This document shows, in pieces, positions 9,935 to 17,963 of a stretch of 35,248 bases of DNA (position 1 is its first letter; each line of letters starts with the position of its first letter). Below the pieces are notes generated by a model. The model was not told the origin of the DNA. It was given only the letters and a program-made list of their open reading frames with translations, and did not search any database. A program made the translations under genes and the position numbers. This DNA comes from Alphaproteobacteria bacterium (GTDB lineage: Bacteria > Pseudomonadota > Alphaproteobacteria > Rhizobiales > Xanthobacteraceae), in contig VAZG01000412.1 of the NCBI GenBank assembly GCA_005885285.1, positions 1 to 35,248 of the forward strand. Reading direction: 5' to 3'.

Positions 9935-10729
9935 TTAGCCGAATTTGGTCTTCGAGTGCGGCTTGGTCCGCTGTGGGAGCTCGTCCGCGGGATAGACCCC
10001 GCGCAGCACTTCCTCGAAGTGGTTTTTCACCGAATCATTGCAAAGACAGGCGCGCGCCTGCAATGCCTCACGGTTGCGCACCAGAATTGAGCCGCGGCGG
10101 GTCTCCAGGACCCCTTCCGCCTTGAAGGTCTGGATGACGCGGCTCGCATAGCTGCGGCCGACGCCGAGCAGGGTCGCGAGCTGCTCATGGGTGAGCGGCA
10201 CGATAGTGTCGCCGTCGGTACGCTCCATCGCCGAGATGATCCATTTCGCCGTGCGCTGCTCGATCGAATGGATCGCATTGCAGGCCGTCGACTGAAACAT
10301 CTGGGCGAGCATGCAGTCGGCATAGCGCGCGAACACGCTACGCAGCGAGGTCGATTTTGTTTTCGCCGCTTCCAGCTTGCCGACATGCAGGCGCACGAAC
10401 GGTCCGCCGAACTTGACGATGATGCGGGTATAGGCTGGCAGAAATCCCTGGCTGACGATGCCGCCGATGGCGCCTTCGCGGCCGACCAGAATGGTTTCGA
10501 CATCGCGGCCTTCTTCGCTGGGAACCAGATAGGACGCGAGCGACGGTCCACAGGGAAAGTGGACGATCTCGACGTCGTCGCCGGGATTGTAGAGCAGGTC
10601 GCCAGGCGCAGCCTCCTGCCGGGCGAGATGGGGCGCAATCAGTGCAAAATCGCTTGTGCTGAGCCGCCGCAACAGATTGTTGCAGGGGCGCCCATTGTTG
10701 TCCGGTCCATTTCCGGCCCGTGCATCCAT
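9935..10729 (-). CDS. Crp/Fnr family transcriptional regulator
   Basis: A 264-residue regulator with an N-terminal cyclic-nucleotide-binding-like cupin (about 20-120) and a C-terminal winged helix-turn-helix (about 181-203, EQLATLLGVGRSYASRVIQTF). The recognition helix has GRSYASRV, not the E-x-x-S-R of Crp/Fnr, so its target site need not be the FNR or CRP box. No N-terminal FNR iron-sulfur cysteine cluster is seen; several Cys residues (16, 60, 139, 150) are scattered. ATG 10729 is preceded by GGGG at a suitable distance; a TTG nine codons upstream is possible. It is divergent from the receiver-domain gene, so the 161-bp intergenic region probably holds both promoters. Confidence 0.85.
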   Translation of the reverse strand: MDARAGNGPDNNGRPCNNLLRRLSTSDFALIAPHLARQEAAPGDLLYNPGDDVEIVHFPCGPSLASYLVPSEEGRDVETILVGREGAIGGIVSQGFLPAYTRIIVKFGGPFVRLHVGKLEAAKTKSTSLRSVFARYADCMLAQMFQSTACNAIHSIEQRTAKWIISAMERTDGDTIVPLTHEQLATLLGVGRSYASRVIQTFKAEGVLETRRGSILVRNREALQARACLCNDSVKNHFEEVLRGVYPADELPQRTKPHSKTKFG

Positions 10730-10890
10730 CGAAAAGTGCCCCACGCGTCGGGACAATATCAGGCCATCTCAGGCCGCTGTGGTCACTAGTGCACAGACAA
10801 CGCCGTTGCGACGTGATGGTTTCGAGGTTGGAACACCGGCCGACGGCCGCGCCAAAGTTGGGTTCCGGTATTTCGACTGTTGGATCCCTC

Positions 10891-11304
10891 ATGCCCAGCG
10901 AGATCATGGAACCCGCCTCTCCCGAACGAATCTCCGCTTTCCCCGAAGACGTTCTGATCGTCGAAGACGATGTGATCATCGCACTCGACTTCGAGGAGAC
11001 AATCCTCGGCTTCGGCGTGAAGAGGGTACGGACTGCAGCGAGGGTGGCGCAGGCGTTCGAAATGATCGCCGAGCGCGCCCCGGACTTTGCACTGCTCGAC
11101 GTCGGGCTGTTCAATGAAAAGAGCTTTGCGATCGCCGAGCGGCTCGATGCCTTGAAGATTCCGTTTGCGTTCGTGACCGGTTATGGCCCCATGGTCGCGT
11201 TTCCGGCCGCCTTCGCCGATAGGCCAATACTAGCCAAACCCTATTCGGCGGATGCGCTGAAAGCGTTGTTGACCCGATCGTCGGACAACGGCACCACGCG
11301 CTGA
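10891..11304 (+). CDS. Stand-alone response-regulator receiver domain protein
   Basis: A single receiver domain of about 137 residues with no output domain. The acidic pocket is VEDD (24-27), the phosphoacceptor Asp70 is in FALLDVGL, the switch Thr96 is in FVTGYG, and Lys116 is in LAKPYS, so it should be phosphorylatable. Such proteins act as phosphate carriers or modulate partners by binding. No histidine kinase gene is adjacent. The start is uncertain: ATG 10891 and ATG 10906 are both possible, and neither has a strong Shine-Dalgarno. It is divergent from the Crp/Fnr regulator and convergent with the phoD gene. Confidence 0.82.
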   Translation: MPSEIMEPASPERISAFPEDVLIVEDDVIIALDFEETILGFGVKRVRTAARVAQAFEMIAERAPDFALLDVGLFNEKSFAIAERLDALKIPFAFVTGYGPMVAFPAAFADRPILAKPYSADALKALLTRSSDNGTTR

Positions 11305-11338
11305 CGCGGGACGGCACCGCCATCCGCGGCCCCGCAAA

Positions 11339-12907
11339 CTATCCCAGCTTCGGATCGAGCGTGGTCGACCACAGCGCGACATCGGCGCGGTCGCGCAGGG
11401 TCACCGTCATCTGCCCGGATGCACCTTCGATCTTGACGTGGCCGAAGAACTGCATGCCGGCCGATGGCGGCAGGTTCTGCTTGTCGGGGCCCGGCGCCTT
11501 GATGAACTTCACCTCGGGACCAAAGGTGTTGTCGAGTTCGTTCGGTCCGAACGTGCCGGCGTGCAGCGGGCCGGAGACGAATTCCCAGAACGGATCGAAT
11601 TCCTGGAATTGCGCCTTGTCGGGATTGTAGTAGTGCGCGGCGGCATAGTGCACGTCCGCCGTCAGCCACACGGTGTTGGTGACGCCCGAGGTCTTGATGA
11701 AGCGCAGGATATCGGCGATTTCCAGTTCCCGCCCGCGCGGCGGGCCATCGCCTTGGGCAAAGGCCTCCGAGCCTTTTTTGTTGGTCGCATCGTCATAGAC
11801 GATGAGGCTGAGAGGCATGTCGGATGCGATCACCTTCCAGGTGGCGCGCGAGTTCAACAACGCGCGCTTCAGCCACAACAATTGATCGGGCCCGATGAAG
11901 TAGGCGTCCGGTCCATAGGTGGCTTGCAGGTTCGGACCGTTGGGGCCGCGGTAGCTGCGTTCGTCGAGCATGAACACGTCGAGATGCGGGCCATAGCTCA
12001 GCGTACGATAGACCCGGCCGGGCTCGACAATGCTTTCGCGCATCGGATACATCTCGTGGAACGCGCGCGCCGAGCGTGCGGCGAGCAAATTGATGTCGCG
12101 TACCTTATAGGCGGCGGGGATCTCCTTTGACGCCGACCAGTTGTTCATGACCTCGTGGTCGTCCCACTGCACGAAGATCGGCACTTCGGCGTTGAAGGCG
12201 CGCACATTGTCATCGAGCAAATTGTACTTGTGCGCGGCCCGGAATTCGTCGAGCGTTTCGGCGACTTTGGCCTTTTCGGGGATGGTGAGGTTCTTCCAGA
12301 TTTTTCCGTCCGGCAGTTTCACCTCGGCGGGAATGACGCCGTCGGCATAGATGGTGTCGCCGGAATGAATCAGGAAATCCGGCTTGTGCTTGTGCATGGT
12401 GGCGTAGGTGACCATGCCGCCGTCGTCGGGATTGATGCCCCAGCCCTGTCCGGCGACATCGCCGCCCCAGACGAAGCTGACATCGCGGCGGTCGGCGGGC
12501 GCGGTACGGAAGCGGCCAACCACGGGTTCGCTGACGACATCAGGATGCGAAAGGTCGCGCAACCGCACCCGATAGAAAATATCCTGCCCGGAGGGAAGAT
12601 TCTCCAACAGCATCTTGGCGGTGAAGTCGCTTTCGGGCAGTGCCGCGATCGGCGGCAAGGCGTGCGCGCTGCTGAATGATTCCGTGGTCGCGACTTCGAC
12701 CATCATCTGCGATGGACGGTCGGCGCGCGCCCACACCATGCCGCCGTCGGCGCTGACGTCGCCGGATTGCACGCCATGGGTGAGGACGGGCCGGTCGGCG
12801 GCGCGGCTGAGATAGGGCATCGCGATCGCGCCGACGGCGGTCGCGGCCGCGCTGGAAAGAAAGCGCCGGCGCGAAACCTTGCGGAAGTTCTGAATCTGGA
12901 TCGGCAT
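11339..12907 (-). CDS. phoD: PhoD-like alkaline phosphatase, Tat-exported
   Basis: A 522-residue metallophosphatase of the PhoD family, which hydrolyses phosphate mono- or diesters outside the cytoplasm. The N terminus carries a twin-arginine signal (SRRRFLSSAAATAVGAIA), so it is exported folded. Family motifs follow in order: an N-terminal fibronectin-like domain with HGVQSGDVSADGGMVWAR, then WGGDVAGQGWG, HSGDTIYADG, WDDHEVMNNW and TADVHYAAAH, which supply metal and substrate ligands. Length is normal. ATG 12907 follows a clear AAGGAGA at correct spacing. A link to phosphate starvation is likely from the family, but I cannot confirm a Pho box. The next gene upstream on this strand is a TAXI protein. 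Confidence 0.93.
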   Translation of the reverse strand: MPIQIQNFRKVSRRRFLSSAAATAVGAIAMPYLSRAADRPVLTHGVQSGDVSADGGMVWARADRPSQMMVEVATTESFSSAHALPPIAALPESDFTAKMLLENLPSGQDIFYRVRLRDLSHPDVVSEPVVGRFRTAPADRRDVSFVWGGDVAGQGWGINPDDGGMVTYATMHKHKPDFLIHSGDTIYADGVIPAEVKLPDGKIWKNLTIPEKAKVAETLDEFRAAHKYNLLDDNVRAFNAEVPIFVQWDDHEVMNNWSASKEIPAAYKVRDINLLAARSARAFHEMYPMRESIVEPGRVYRTLSYGPHLDVFMLDERSYRGPNGPNLQATYGPDAYFIGPDQLLWLKRALLNSRATWKVIASDMPLSLIVYDDATNKKGSEAFAQGDGPPRGRELEIADILRFIKTSGVTNTVWLTADVHYAAAHYYNPDKAQFQEFDPFWEFVSGPLHAGTFGPNELDNTFGPEVKFIKAPGPDKQNLPPSAGMQFFGHVKIEGASGQMTVTLRDRADVALWSTTLDPKLG

Positions 12908-12997
12908 GCAGGTCTCCTTGGTCGAGCGTCAGGTTGCGCTGAAAGCTCTGACAGACCTAGGAAGATTCTATGACGGCTCGATTACAGCAGGCGTATT

Positions 12998-14449
12998 TTA
13001 CATCGTTGCAGTGGCGCGGAATTGTGCGCCGGCCCGCTGCAAATTCTGCGGTACGCTGAGCAACAGAGCCTTGCGGTCGGCGACCGCGTGGTGAAGCTGC
13101 TCGAGTGCGATGTTGAAGGCGGTCAGCGCGCCTTCCTCGATTGCGCCATGTTCGAAGCGCTGCAGCGTGTCGCGCAGGATCTCGTCCGCCTCCGCCTGCA
13201 TCTGATCGAGCTCTTCGGTGGCATCGCAGCGGCGCGCCCGCGCAATCATTTCCAGCAGGCGTTCGCGCAGCGATGAATTGTTGTTGCGTTCGTCCTTTTT
13301 GAGGTATCCGGCGAACCACGCGCCGGCTGAACCCATCGCCGAGGCCGCCATTAGCCCCCACCAGATGTAATCGCTGTAGCGATCGAGGAAGGTTTTCTCC
13401 TCGCCATCGACGAAGGCGGCGGCGCCAGGATGCACGGGGATGGCGGCGTCCTTGTCGGTATCGGGCGTTTCGATTTTCGCGGCGAGCGGGAATTCCGCCA
13501 TCAGCTGCTGGCGGATCGCGAACAACTGCCGGGTGAAGGCGGCGATGGTCGCCTCCGAAAGGCCTCTACGCGCCACGACGTGGTGGGAGAAGCTGATAGT
13601 CTTCACCTCGTCGTCAGGCCGGTCAGGCGAGCCGCCAAAGGCGCCGGCCGGAATTTCGGCGGCCTCGTAGACCGGATGGTTTTGCGCAATCGCCTCGTTC
13701 GAATCGATGGCAAGGAAGGTCGGCGCGCCGCCGTCGCGGGTCGAGGCATTGATCGCATCCGCGGTGGTCTTGCTGTTGACCGGTCCGGCAGCCAGATATG
13801 CATCCGCCCTCTGATTGCGGATGGCCTCCGGGGCTTCGGGCGCGGGGAATTGAACGATGTCGACCTTGCCGGGATCGACGCCGTATTGCTGCAGGATCAC
13901 CTTTAGCAGATTGACGTTGGCTTGGGTGCGGCCGGCGACGCCGACGCGGCGTCCTGCAAGCTGCGAAATCTTGGTGATCTTCGCACCCGATTTCTTGCCT
14001 TTGCCCTTGGCGGGCGGCACCCACAATACCGCGACATTCTTGCGCAGCGTCGCCACGGCCTGCGCATTTTTCGGCACATCGAGATCGCCTCTGATGATGG
14101 CGAGATCGACCTTGCCGTCGGCGAGGTCCTTGGCGCTGGCGGCCGCGCCATCAGTTTGGACCGGGCGCAACCGGACATAGCCGTGCGATTGGGTGAAGGC
14201 TTGCGTCAGCGCCTGCACGAGCTTGACGTCATCGCTGTTGGCCGGTCCGACCGCGATCCGCAGGCTCACCGGCCGCATCGCGAAATAATAGCCGCCGGCG
14301 AGCGCGCCGACGATGGCGAGCAACCCGGCGAGCGTGATGAGCATTGCCCGGCGCGCCGACGAGCGCAGCGATGGCGTGGCCGGCGGTTCGACAAGGTCAA
14401 GACCCCCGGTCATCGATCTGGCAAACAATCGCTTGACGCTCGGTTTCAT
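12998..14449 (-). CDS. Membrane-tethered TAXI family solute-binding protein
   Basis: A 483-residue TAXI-type (TRAP-associated extracytoplasmic immunogenic) solute-binding protein of unusual form. A membrane segment at about 36-57 precedes the periplasmic binding domain (about 60-355), with TAXI features such as VRLRPVQTDGAAASAKDLADGKVDLAIIRGD and QLAGRRVGVAGRTQANVN. A second membrane segment (about 361-383) leads to a basic, charged helical tail of 100 residues (384-483), probably cytoplasmic and coiled-coil-like. Classical TAXI proteins are free periplasmic subunits feeding a DctM-type permease, but no permease lies nearby. It may sense a solute across the membrane (inference). Confidence 0.85.
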   Translation of the reverse strand: MKPSVKRLFARSMTGGLDLVEPPATPSLRSSARRAMLITLAGLLAIVGALAGGYYFAMRPVSLRIAVGPANSDDVKLVQALTQAFTQSHGYVRLRPVQTDGAAASAKDLADGKVDLAIIRGDLDVPKNAQAVATLRKNVAVLWVPPAKGKGKKSGAKITKISQLAGRRVGVAGRTQANVNLLKVILQQYGVDPGKVDIVQFPAPEAPEAIRNQRADAYLAAGPVNSKTTADAINASTRDGGAPTFLAIDSNEAIAQNHPVYEAAEIPAGAFGGSPDRPDDEVKTISFSHHVVARRGLSEATIAAFTRQLFAIRQQLMAEFPLAAKIETPDTDKDAAIPVHPGAAAFVDGEEKTFLDRYSDYIWWGLMAASAMGSAGAWFAGYLKKDERNNNSSLRERLLEMIARARRCDATEELDQMQAEADEILRDTLQRFEHGAIEEGALTAFNIALEQLHHAVADRKALLLSVPQNLQRAGAQFRATATM

Positions 14450-14614
14450 CTTCCCCAGTTCGGTTATTTGCCAAATCGGCCCTATACTCTAGCAAATTTC
14501 GTCACCAGACAGGGTTACATCTGCGTCATGGTTACCGGGGCTGATGGCTTGCCCGGGTGATGGACCTCGAACGCCGCCAAATTGTTAGGTAAGTCGCAGC
14601 AAACGGAGGCGGTC

Positions 14615-14920
14615 ATGGCGGAACGGCTGACGGCGGAAATGCGGAAATCGGCCTTGCAGGGATTGCACGGTTGGGCCGAAACACCGGGCCGCGAGGCGAT
14701 CGGGCGTACCTTTACGTTCAAGGACTTCAATGAAGCCTTCGGCTTCATGTGCCGCGCGGCGCTGGTCGCGGAAAAGAACGACCACCACCCGGAATGGCGG
14801 AATGTTTACAAGACGGTGGAGGTGGTCCTGGCCACCCATGACGCCGGCGGGGTCACGGCGCGTGATATCGAGCTCGCGAAAGCGATGAACGCGATCGCAA
14901 AACAGCTCGGCGTCGCCTGA
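14615..14920 (+). CDS. 4a-hydroxytetrahydrobiopterin dehydratase-like protein
   Basis: A 101-residue protein of the pterin-4a-carbinolamine dehydratase family. The family motif EKNDHHPEW (about residues 50-58), with the two catalytic-type histidines, is intact, and the C-terminal [17 protein letters not shown] helix is as expected. Such enzymes recycle oxidised pterin for aromatic amino acid hydroxylases; bacterial homologues also act in other pterin pathways, so the true role here is unknown. The frame extends upstream, but ATG 14615 has a clear GGAGG-type Shine-Dalgarno at the right distance. It is divergent from the TAXI gene and followed by a DUF1232 gene. Confidence 0.9.
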   Translation: MAERLTAEMRKSALQGLHGWAETPGREAIGRTFTFKDFNEAFGFMCRAALVAEKNDHHPEWRNVYKTVEVVLATHDAGGVTARDIELAKAMNAIAKQLGVA

Positions 14921-15007
14921 CGCCTTGCGGCGGCGAGGCAGAATCCCCAGCTTTAGAGATCTGCGCGGCGGCAATCCGCTGCGTTGGTTTCGAGGGAGCC
15001 TCAAGCG

Positions 15008-15382
15008 ATGGCATCCGAACATACCGCAGGCTTCGAGCCGGCTGACCGGCTTGCCGAGGACCGCGAAAACGTGCGCAAGCGCTTCTGGATCAAGCTGAAG
15101 CGGGTGCTGGCCAGGATCCCGTTCGCGGAGGATCTGCTCGCCGCCTATTATTGTGCGTTCGACAAAGAGACGCCGCGCCACGTGCAGGCCGCGCTGCTCG
15201 GGGCCATTGCCTATTTCATCCTGCCGTTCGATTTCATCCCGGACATGTTGCCGGTGCTCGGCTTCACCGATGATGCCGCGGTGCTTGCAACCGCGATCCG
15301 GCTGGTCGCGACCCACATCACGCCGGAGCATCGCGATGCCGCACGCGCGGCGTTGAAACGCGGCATCGACAGCGAGGGCTAA
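15008..15382 (+). CDS. DUF1232 (YkvA-like) membrane protein
   Basis: A 124-residue protein with the DUF1232 core, recognised by the hydrophobic AALLGAIAYFILPFDFIPDM segment (about residues 62-81), whose conserved Y-x-I-x-P-x-D-x-I-P-D pattern defines the family, followed by GFTDDAAVL. Function is unknown; family members are small membrane proteins. ATG 15008 follows GAGGGAG; an earlier in-frame start at 14984 adds eight residues but lacks one. The cyclase gene begins 9 bp later on the same strand, so the two are likely in one operon, with the pterin dehydratase-like gene possibly at its head. Confidence 0.85.
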   Translation: MASEHTAGFEPADRLAEDRENVRKRFWIKLKRVLARIPFAEDLLAAYYCAFDKETPRHVQAALLGAIAYFILPFDFIPDMLPVLGFTDDAAVLATAIRLVATHITPEHRDAARAALKRGIDSEG

Positions 15383-15391
15383 GCCCGGATC

Positions 15392-16600
15392 GTGTTGGAC
15401 CCTACCGCAGGAGACGCAACCCATCCGGTCATCCGCTGGCTGATGACGAACGCGCGCAAGCGGGCCGATTCGAGCGATTTTCTCGAGGGCTTCGCCCACG
15501 AGCTGCGTGCCGCCGGGGTCGACGTATCGCGCATCACCACCGGCGTGCCGATCCTGCATCCGCAGATTTTCTCTTTCAGCGGCCTCTGGGAGCTCGGCAA
15601 GGGCACGACCGAGCGCTTGTTCCGCCCTCGGCCGGATATCCCGGCAATTCTGGCCAACAGTCCGATCGGCATCGCCTATCAAGGTGGCGGTCCAGTCCGC
15701 TGCGATCTCGGCGCCCCGCCGCAAGCGGGCGAATTCGCCATTCTCGGCGATCTGCGCCGCGACGGTTACACCGACTACGTCGTGCACGCGGTACCGTTTG
15801 CGGACGGCAGCCATAAGGCGCTGTCGCTCGCCACGCGCCGTCCGAGCGGTTTCGAAGCCGATGAACTGAAGCTGTTCGAAGCGATGATATCAGCCGTTGG
15901 GTTCAATCTCGAAGTGCAGGCGCTGCGCCGCACCGCGCGCACCTTGCTTGATACCTATGTCGGGCAGCAATCCGGTGGACGTGTGCTGGAGGGTCAGATC
16001 CGGCGCGGCACCGGCGAAACCATCCGCGCGGTGATCTGGCTGTGCGATCTGCGCGGCTTCACCAATCTCTCCGAAGCGTTGTCGCGTGACGCGCTGATAG
16101 ATCTGCTCAATTGCTATTTCGGACCGATGTGCGACGCGGTCGCGAGCGAAGGCGGCGAAGTCCTCAAATTCATCGGCGACGCGATGCTGGCGATTTTTCC
16201 GATCGGCGATGACACCGCCAAGACCTGCAACAGCAAGACTTGCAGCAAGACCTGCCAAGCGGCGCTCACCGCAGCAACGCGCGCGCAAGCTTGGCTGGTC
16301 GAGGAGAACGAACGGCGAGGCAATGCCGGGCTGCCGCGCATCGAGTACGGCCTCGCCTTGCATCTCGGCGACGTGATGTACGGCAATATCGGTAGCGACA
16401 CCCGGCTCGATTTCACGGTGATCGGGCCGGCGGTCAATCTGACCGCGCGCATCGAATCGATGTGCCGCGAGCTTGGACGGCAGCTCTTGCTGTCGTCCGA
16501 TTTTGTCAGGGCGGGCGGGGTTGCCGCGCAATCGGTCGGCACGTTCTCGCTCAAGGGCGTCGGCGCCGATCAGGAGATATTCGTGCCGATCGCGACTTAG
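15392..16600 (+). CDS. Class III adenylate cyclase
   Basis: A 402-residue cyclase with an N-terminal module (about 1-205) I cannot identify firmly, perhaps GAF-like, and a C-terminal class III catalytic domain (about 212-400). Metal ligands are Asp219 (CDLRGFT) and Asp263 (IGDAML). Lys259 and Asp340 fit adenine recognition, and Asn349 and Arg353 (VNLTAR) fit transition-state stabilisation, so it should make cAMP from ATP. Oddly, an insertion between IGDD and CQAAL carries three cysteines (279, 284, 288) in a TC-SKTC-SKTC repeat, from 12-bp slippage-like repeats at 16220-16255. It starts at GTG 15392, or TTG 15395. It probably forms an operon with the DUF1232 gene. Confidence 0.9.
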   Translation: MLDPTAGDATHPVIRWLMTNARKRADSSDFLEGFAHELRAAGVDVSRITTGVPILHPQIFSFSGLWELGKGTTERLFRPRPDIPAILANSPIGIAYQGGGPVRCDLGAPPQAGEFAILGDLRRDGYTDYVVHAVPFADGSHKALSLATRRPSGFEADELKLFEAMISAVGFNLEVQALRRTARTLLDTYVGQQSGGRVLEGQIRRGTGETIRAVIWLCDLRGFTNLSEALSRDALIDLLNCYFGPMCDAVASEGGEVLKFIGDAMLAIFPIGDDTAKTCNSKTCSKTCQAALTAATRAQAWLVEENERRGNAGLPRIEYGLALHLGDVMYGNIGSDTRLDFTVIGPAVNLTARIESMCRELGRQLLLSSDFVRAGGVAAQSVGTFSLKGVGADQEIFVPIAT

Positions 16601-16728
16601 AGCGCGATGACTTTTCTTCGAATCGTCATCCCACTCTATCGTTTTGTTTGAGCATGATCTCCGCGCAAATGCTTCGCATTTGTCGCGAGGGAAAACCGAT
16701 ATCCACTTTTACGGATCATGCTTTAGAG
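16601..16728. repeat. Dispersed intergenic repeat of the gagcgcgatgac type
   Basis: This 128-bp segment fills the gap between the convergent cyclase and TAXI genes. It begins with agcgcgatgacttttcttcg, and has gagcatgatc near its middle and the complementary gatcatgctttagagc at its end, with aaatgc-ttc-gcattt hairpin bases inside. I recognise this arrangement as a recurrent intergenic sequence in Bradyrhizobium-type genomes. It is non-coding and may include a terminator. Confidence 0.75.
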
Positions 16729-16734
16729 CCGGTG

Positions 16735-17940
16735 TTACTGACGCTCTTTTTTGTCGGGGCGAGGTTGTTGGGCCTGCACCTGGGCCGCTTGCGCCCGCGC
16801 ATTTCGCTCGGCCTCCCAGGCCTGGAATTGCTTGAACAGCGCTTCCTTGTCGGCATCCGACTGTATTTTTGCCGCTGCCGTCGGATTGTGTTGCAGGAAC
16901 GCATCGAACCGGTCGCGAGCCACGGGCTGCAGATTATTCTTGTCGAGCCACTGCTGAGCTGCAGGCAGGCGATTCCATCCCGCGAGCGGCGCCGACAGCG
17001 AGACCTCCTTCCACTTCGGATGGAAGGGCGGATTCTGGAAGGTCGGGAACTTGGCGAAGAAAGAATCCACGAAAGTCGCAAGCTTCCGATAGCGGTCGGT
17101 GTTGGGCGCCCAGTTATAGGCGGCAAGCACGGCCGGAACCGCGATGGTGTCCACCTTCTCGCCCTCCGCGACCAGGTTCGGATAGTCCTTTGCGCTCAGC
17201 GTTGCCGGCAAATAGTCGTTCTGCAGCGGCTTGTCGTAGTCGACCGTCACCAGATGGAATCGATCGTCCTTGAAGCCAGCGACGGACTTATACGGCTTGC
17301 CCCCACAAACGATCACGGCATCGATTTCGCCCTTCCTCATCTTCTCGAGCGCGATTCGTTGCTCGATATAGACGACGTTCGGCTTCATCCCGAGCCGCTC
17401 GAACACGGTCAGCGCCGTGACGAAAGTGCCGCCATTGGGGAGGTCGACGCTGATGGTCTTGCCGTCCAGTTCCTTCAGGTTGTGGATCGATTTCGAGGCG
17501 ATGACATGCACCTCCTCGTTGTAGAGCTTGGTCACATAGGTGAACTGTTTCTTGATGTCCTTGGCAAAGCCCTTCTTCTCGAGATAGTCGAGCGTGTCGG
17601 AGCGCACGATTCCGAGATCGACGCCTTGCAGGAACAGGATGTCGGCGACGCTCTGCACAGAGCCGCGCCCGACGATCGGAAGTACGCGCAACTTGTTTCC
17701 GTCGTCGAGCACGGATGCGAGGTCTGCACCGAACTGAACATAGGTGCCGCCGATGGTGCCGGAGATCAGCGTCACCGTGTTGGCGTTCAAGGCCTTCTTT
17801 GTGTCCGTCGATCCGAACTGGAAGATGGCTTTGAGGCTTTCGCTGACTTTTGCCGGGTCGAACTCGCCTTCTTCAGCCCGCGCCGCAAAGCCGCAAGCCA
17901 TCATGATGGCAACGAGTGCCAATCCAAATAAACGTCGCAT
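16735..17940 (-). CDS. TAXI family TRAP transporter solute-binding protein
   Basis: A 401-residue periplasmic TAXI-family solute-binding protein. It has a Sec signal peptide (about 1-22, ending ARA), then the canonical TAXI core with VTLISGTIGGTYVQFGADLASVL and the ligand-domain segments DLGIVRSDTLDYL, KTISVDLPNGGTFVTALTVFERLG and KMRKGEIDAVIVCGGKPYKSV. The C-terminal tail is Gln/Ala/Lys-rich. TAXI proteins deliver organic acids or amino acids to TRAP permeases, but no DctM/DctQ or fused permease lies within the window, so the partner must be elsewhere or absent. It begins at ATG 17940, after AGGGGA, and is 23 bp downstream of the Sel1-like gene on the same strand, so cotranscription is likely. 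Confidence 0.9.
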   Translation of the reverse strand: MRRLFGLALVAIMMACGFAARAEEGEFDPAKVSESLKAIFQFGSTDTKKALNANTVTLISGTIGGTYVQFGADLASVLDDGNKLRVLPIVGRGSVQSVADILFLQGVDLGIVRSDTLDYLEKKGFAKDIKKQFTYVTKLYNEEVHVIASKSIHNLKELDGKTISVDLPNGGTFVTALTVFERLGMKPNVVYIEQRIALEKMRKGEIDAVIVCGGKPYKSVAGFKDDRFHLVTVDYDKPLQNDYLPATLSAKDYPNLVAEGEKVDTIAVPAVLAAYNWAPNTDRYRKLATFVDSFFAKFPTFQNPPFHPKWKEVSLSAPLAGWNRLPAAQQWLDKNNLQPVARDRFDAFLQHNPTAAAKIQSDADKEALFKQFQAWEAERNARAQAAQVQAQQPRPDKKERQ

Positions 17941-17963
17941 TTTCGCTGGTCCCCTTGAAAAAA

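Noticed and set aside
14528..14560. A 10-codon leader peptide upstream of the pterin dehydratase-like gene
   Set aside because: Short ATG frames like this arise by chance; no attenuator structure or codon bias supports it.
14450..14614. A sigma-70 type promoter before the TAXI gene
   Set aside because: AT-rich hexamer-like bases are present, but no convincing -35/-10 pair at proper spacing.
16462..17931. A 489-codon plus-strand frame opposite the second TAXI gene
   Set aside because: Starts inside the cyclase gene and reads the antisense of a clear TAXI protein; composition is not protein-like.
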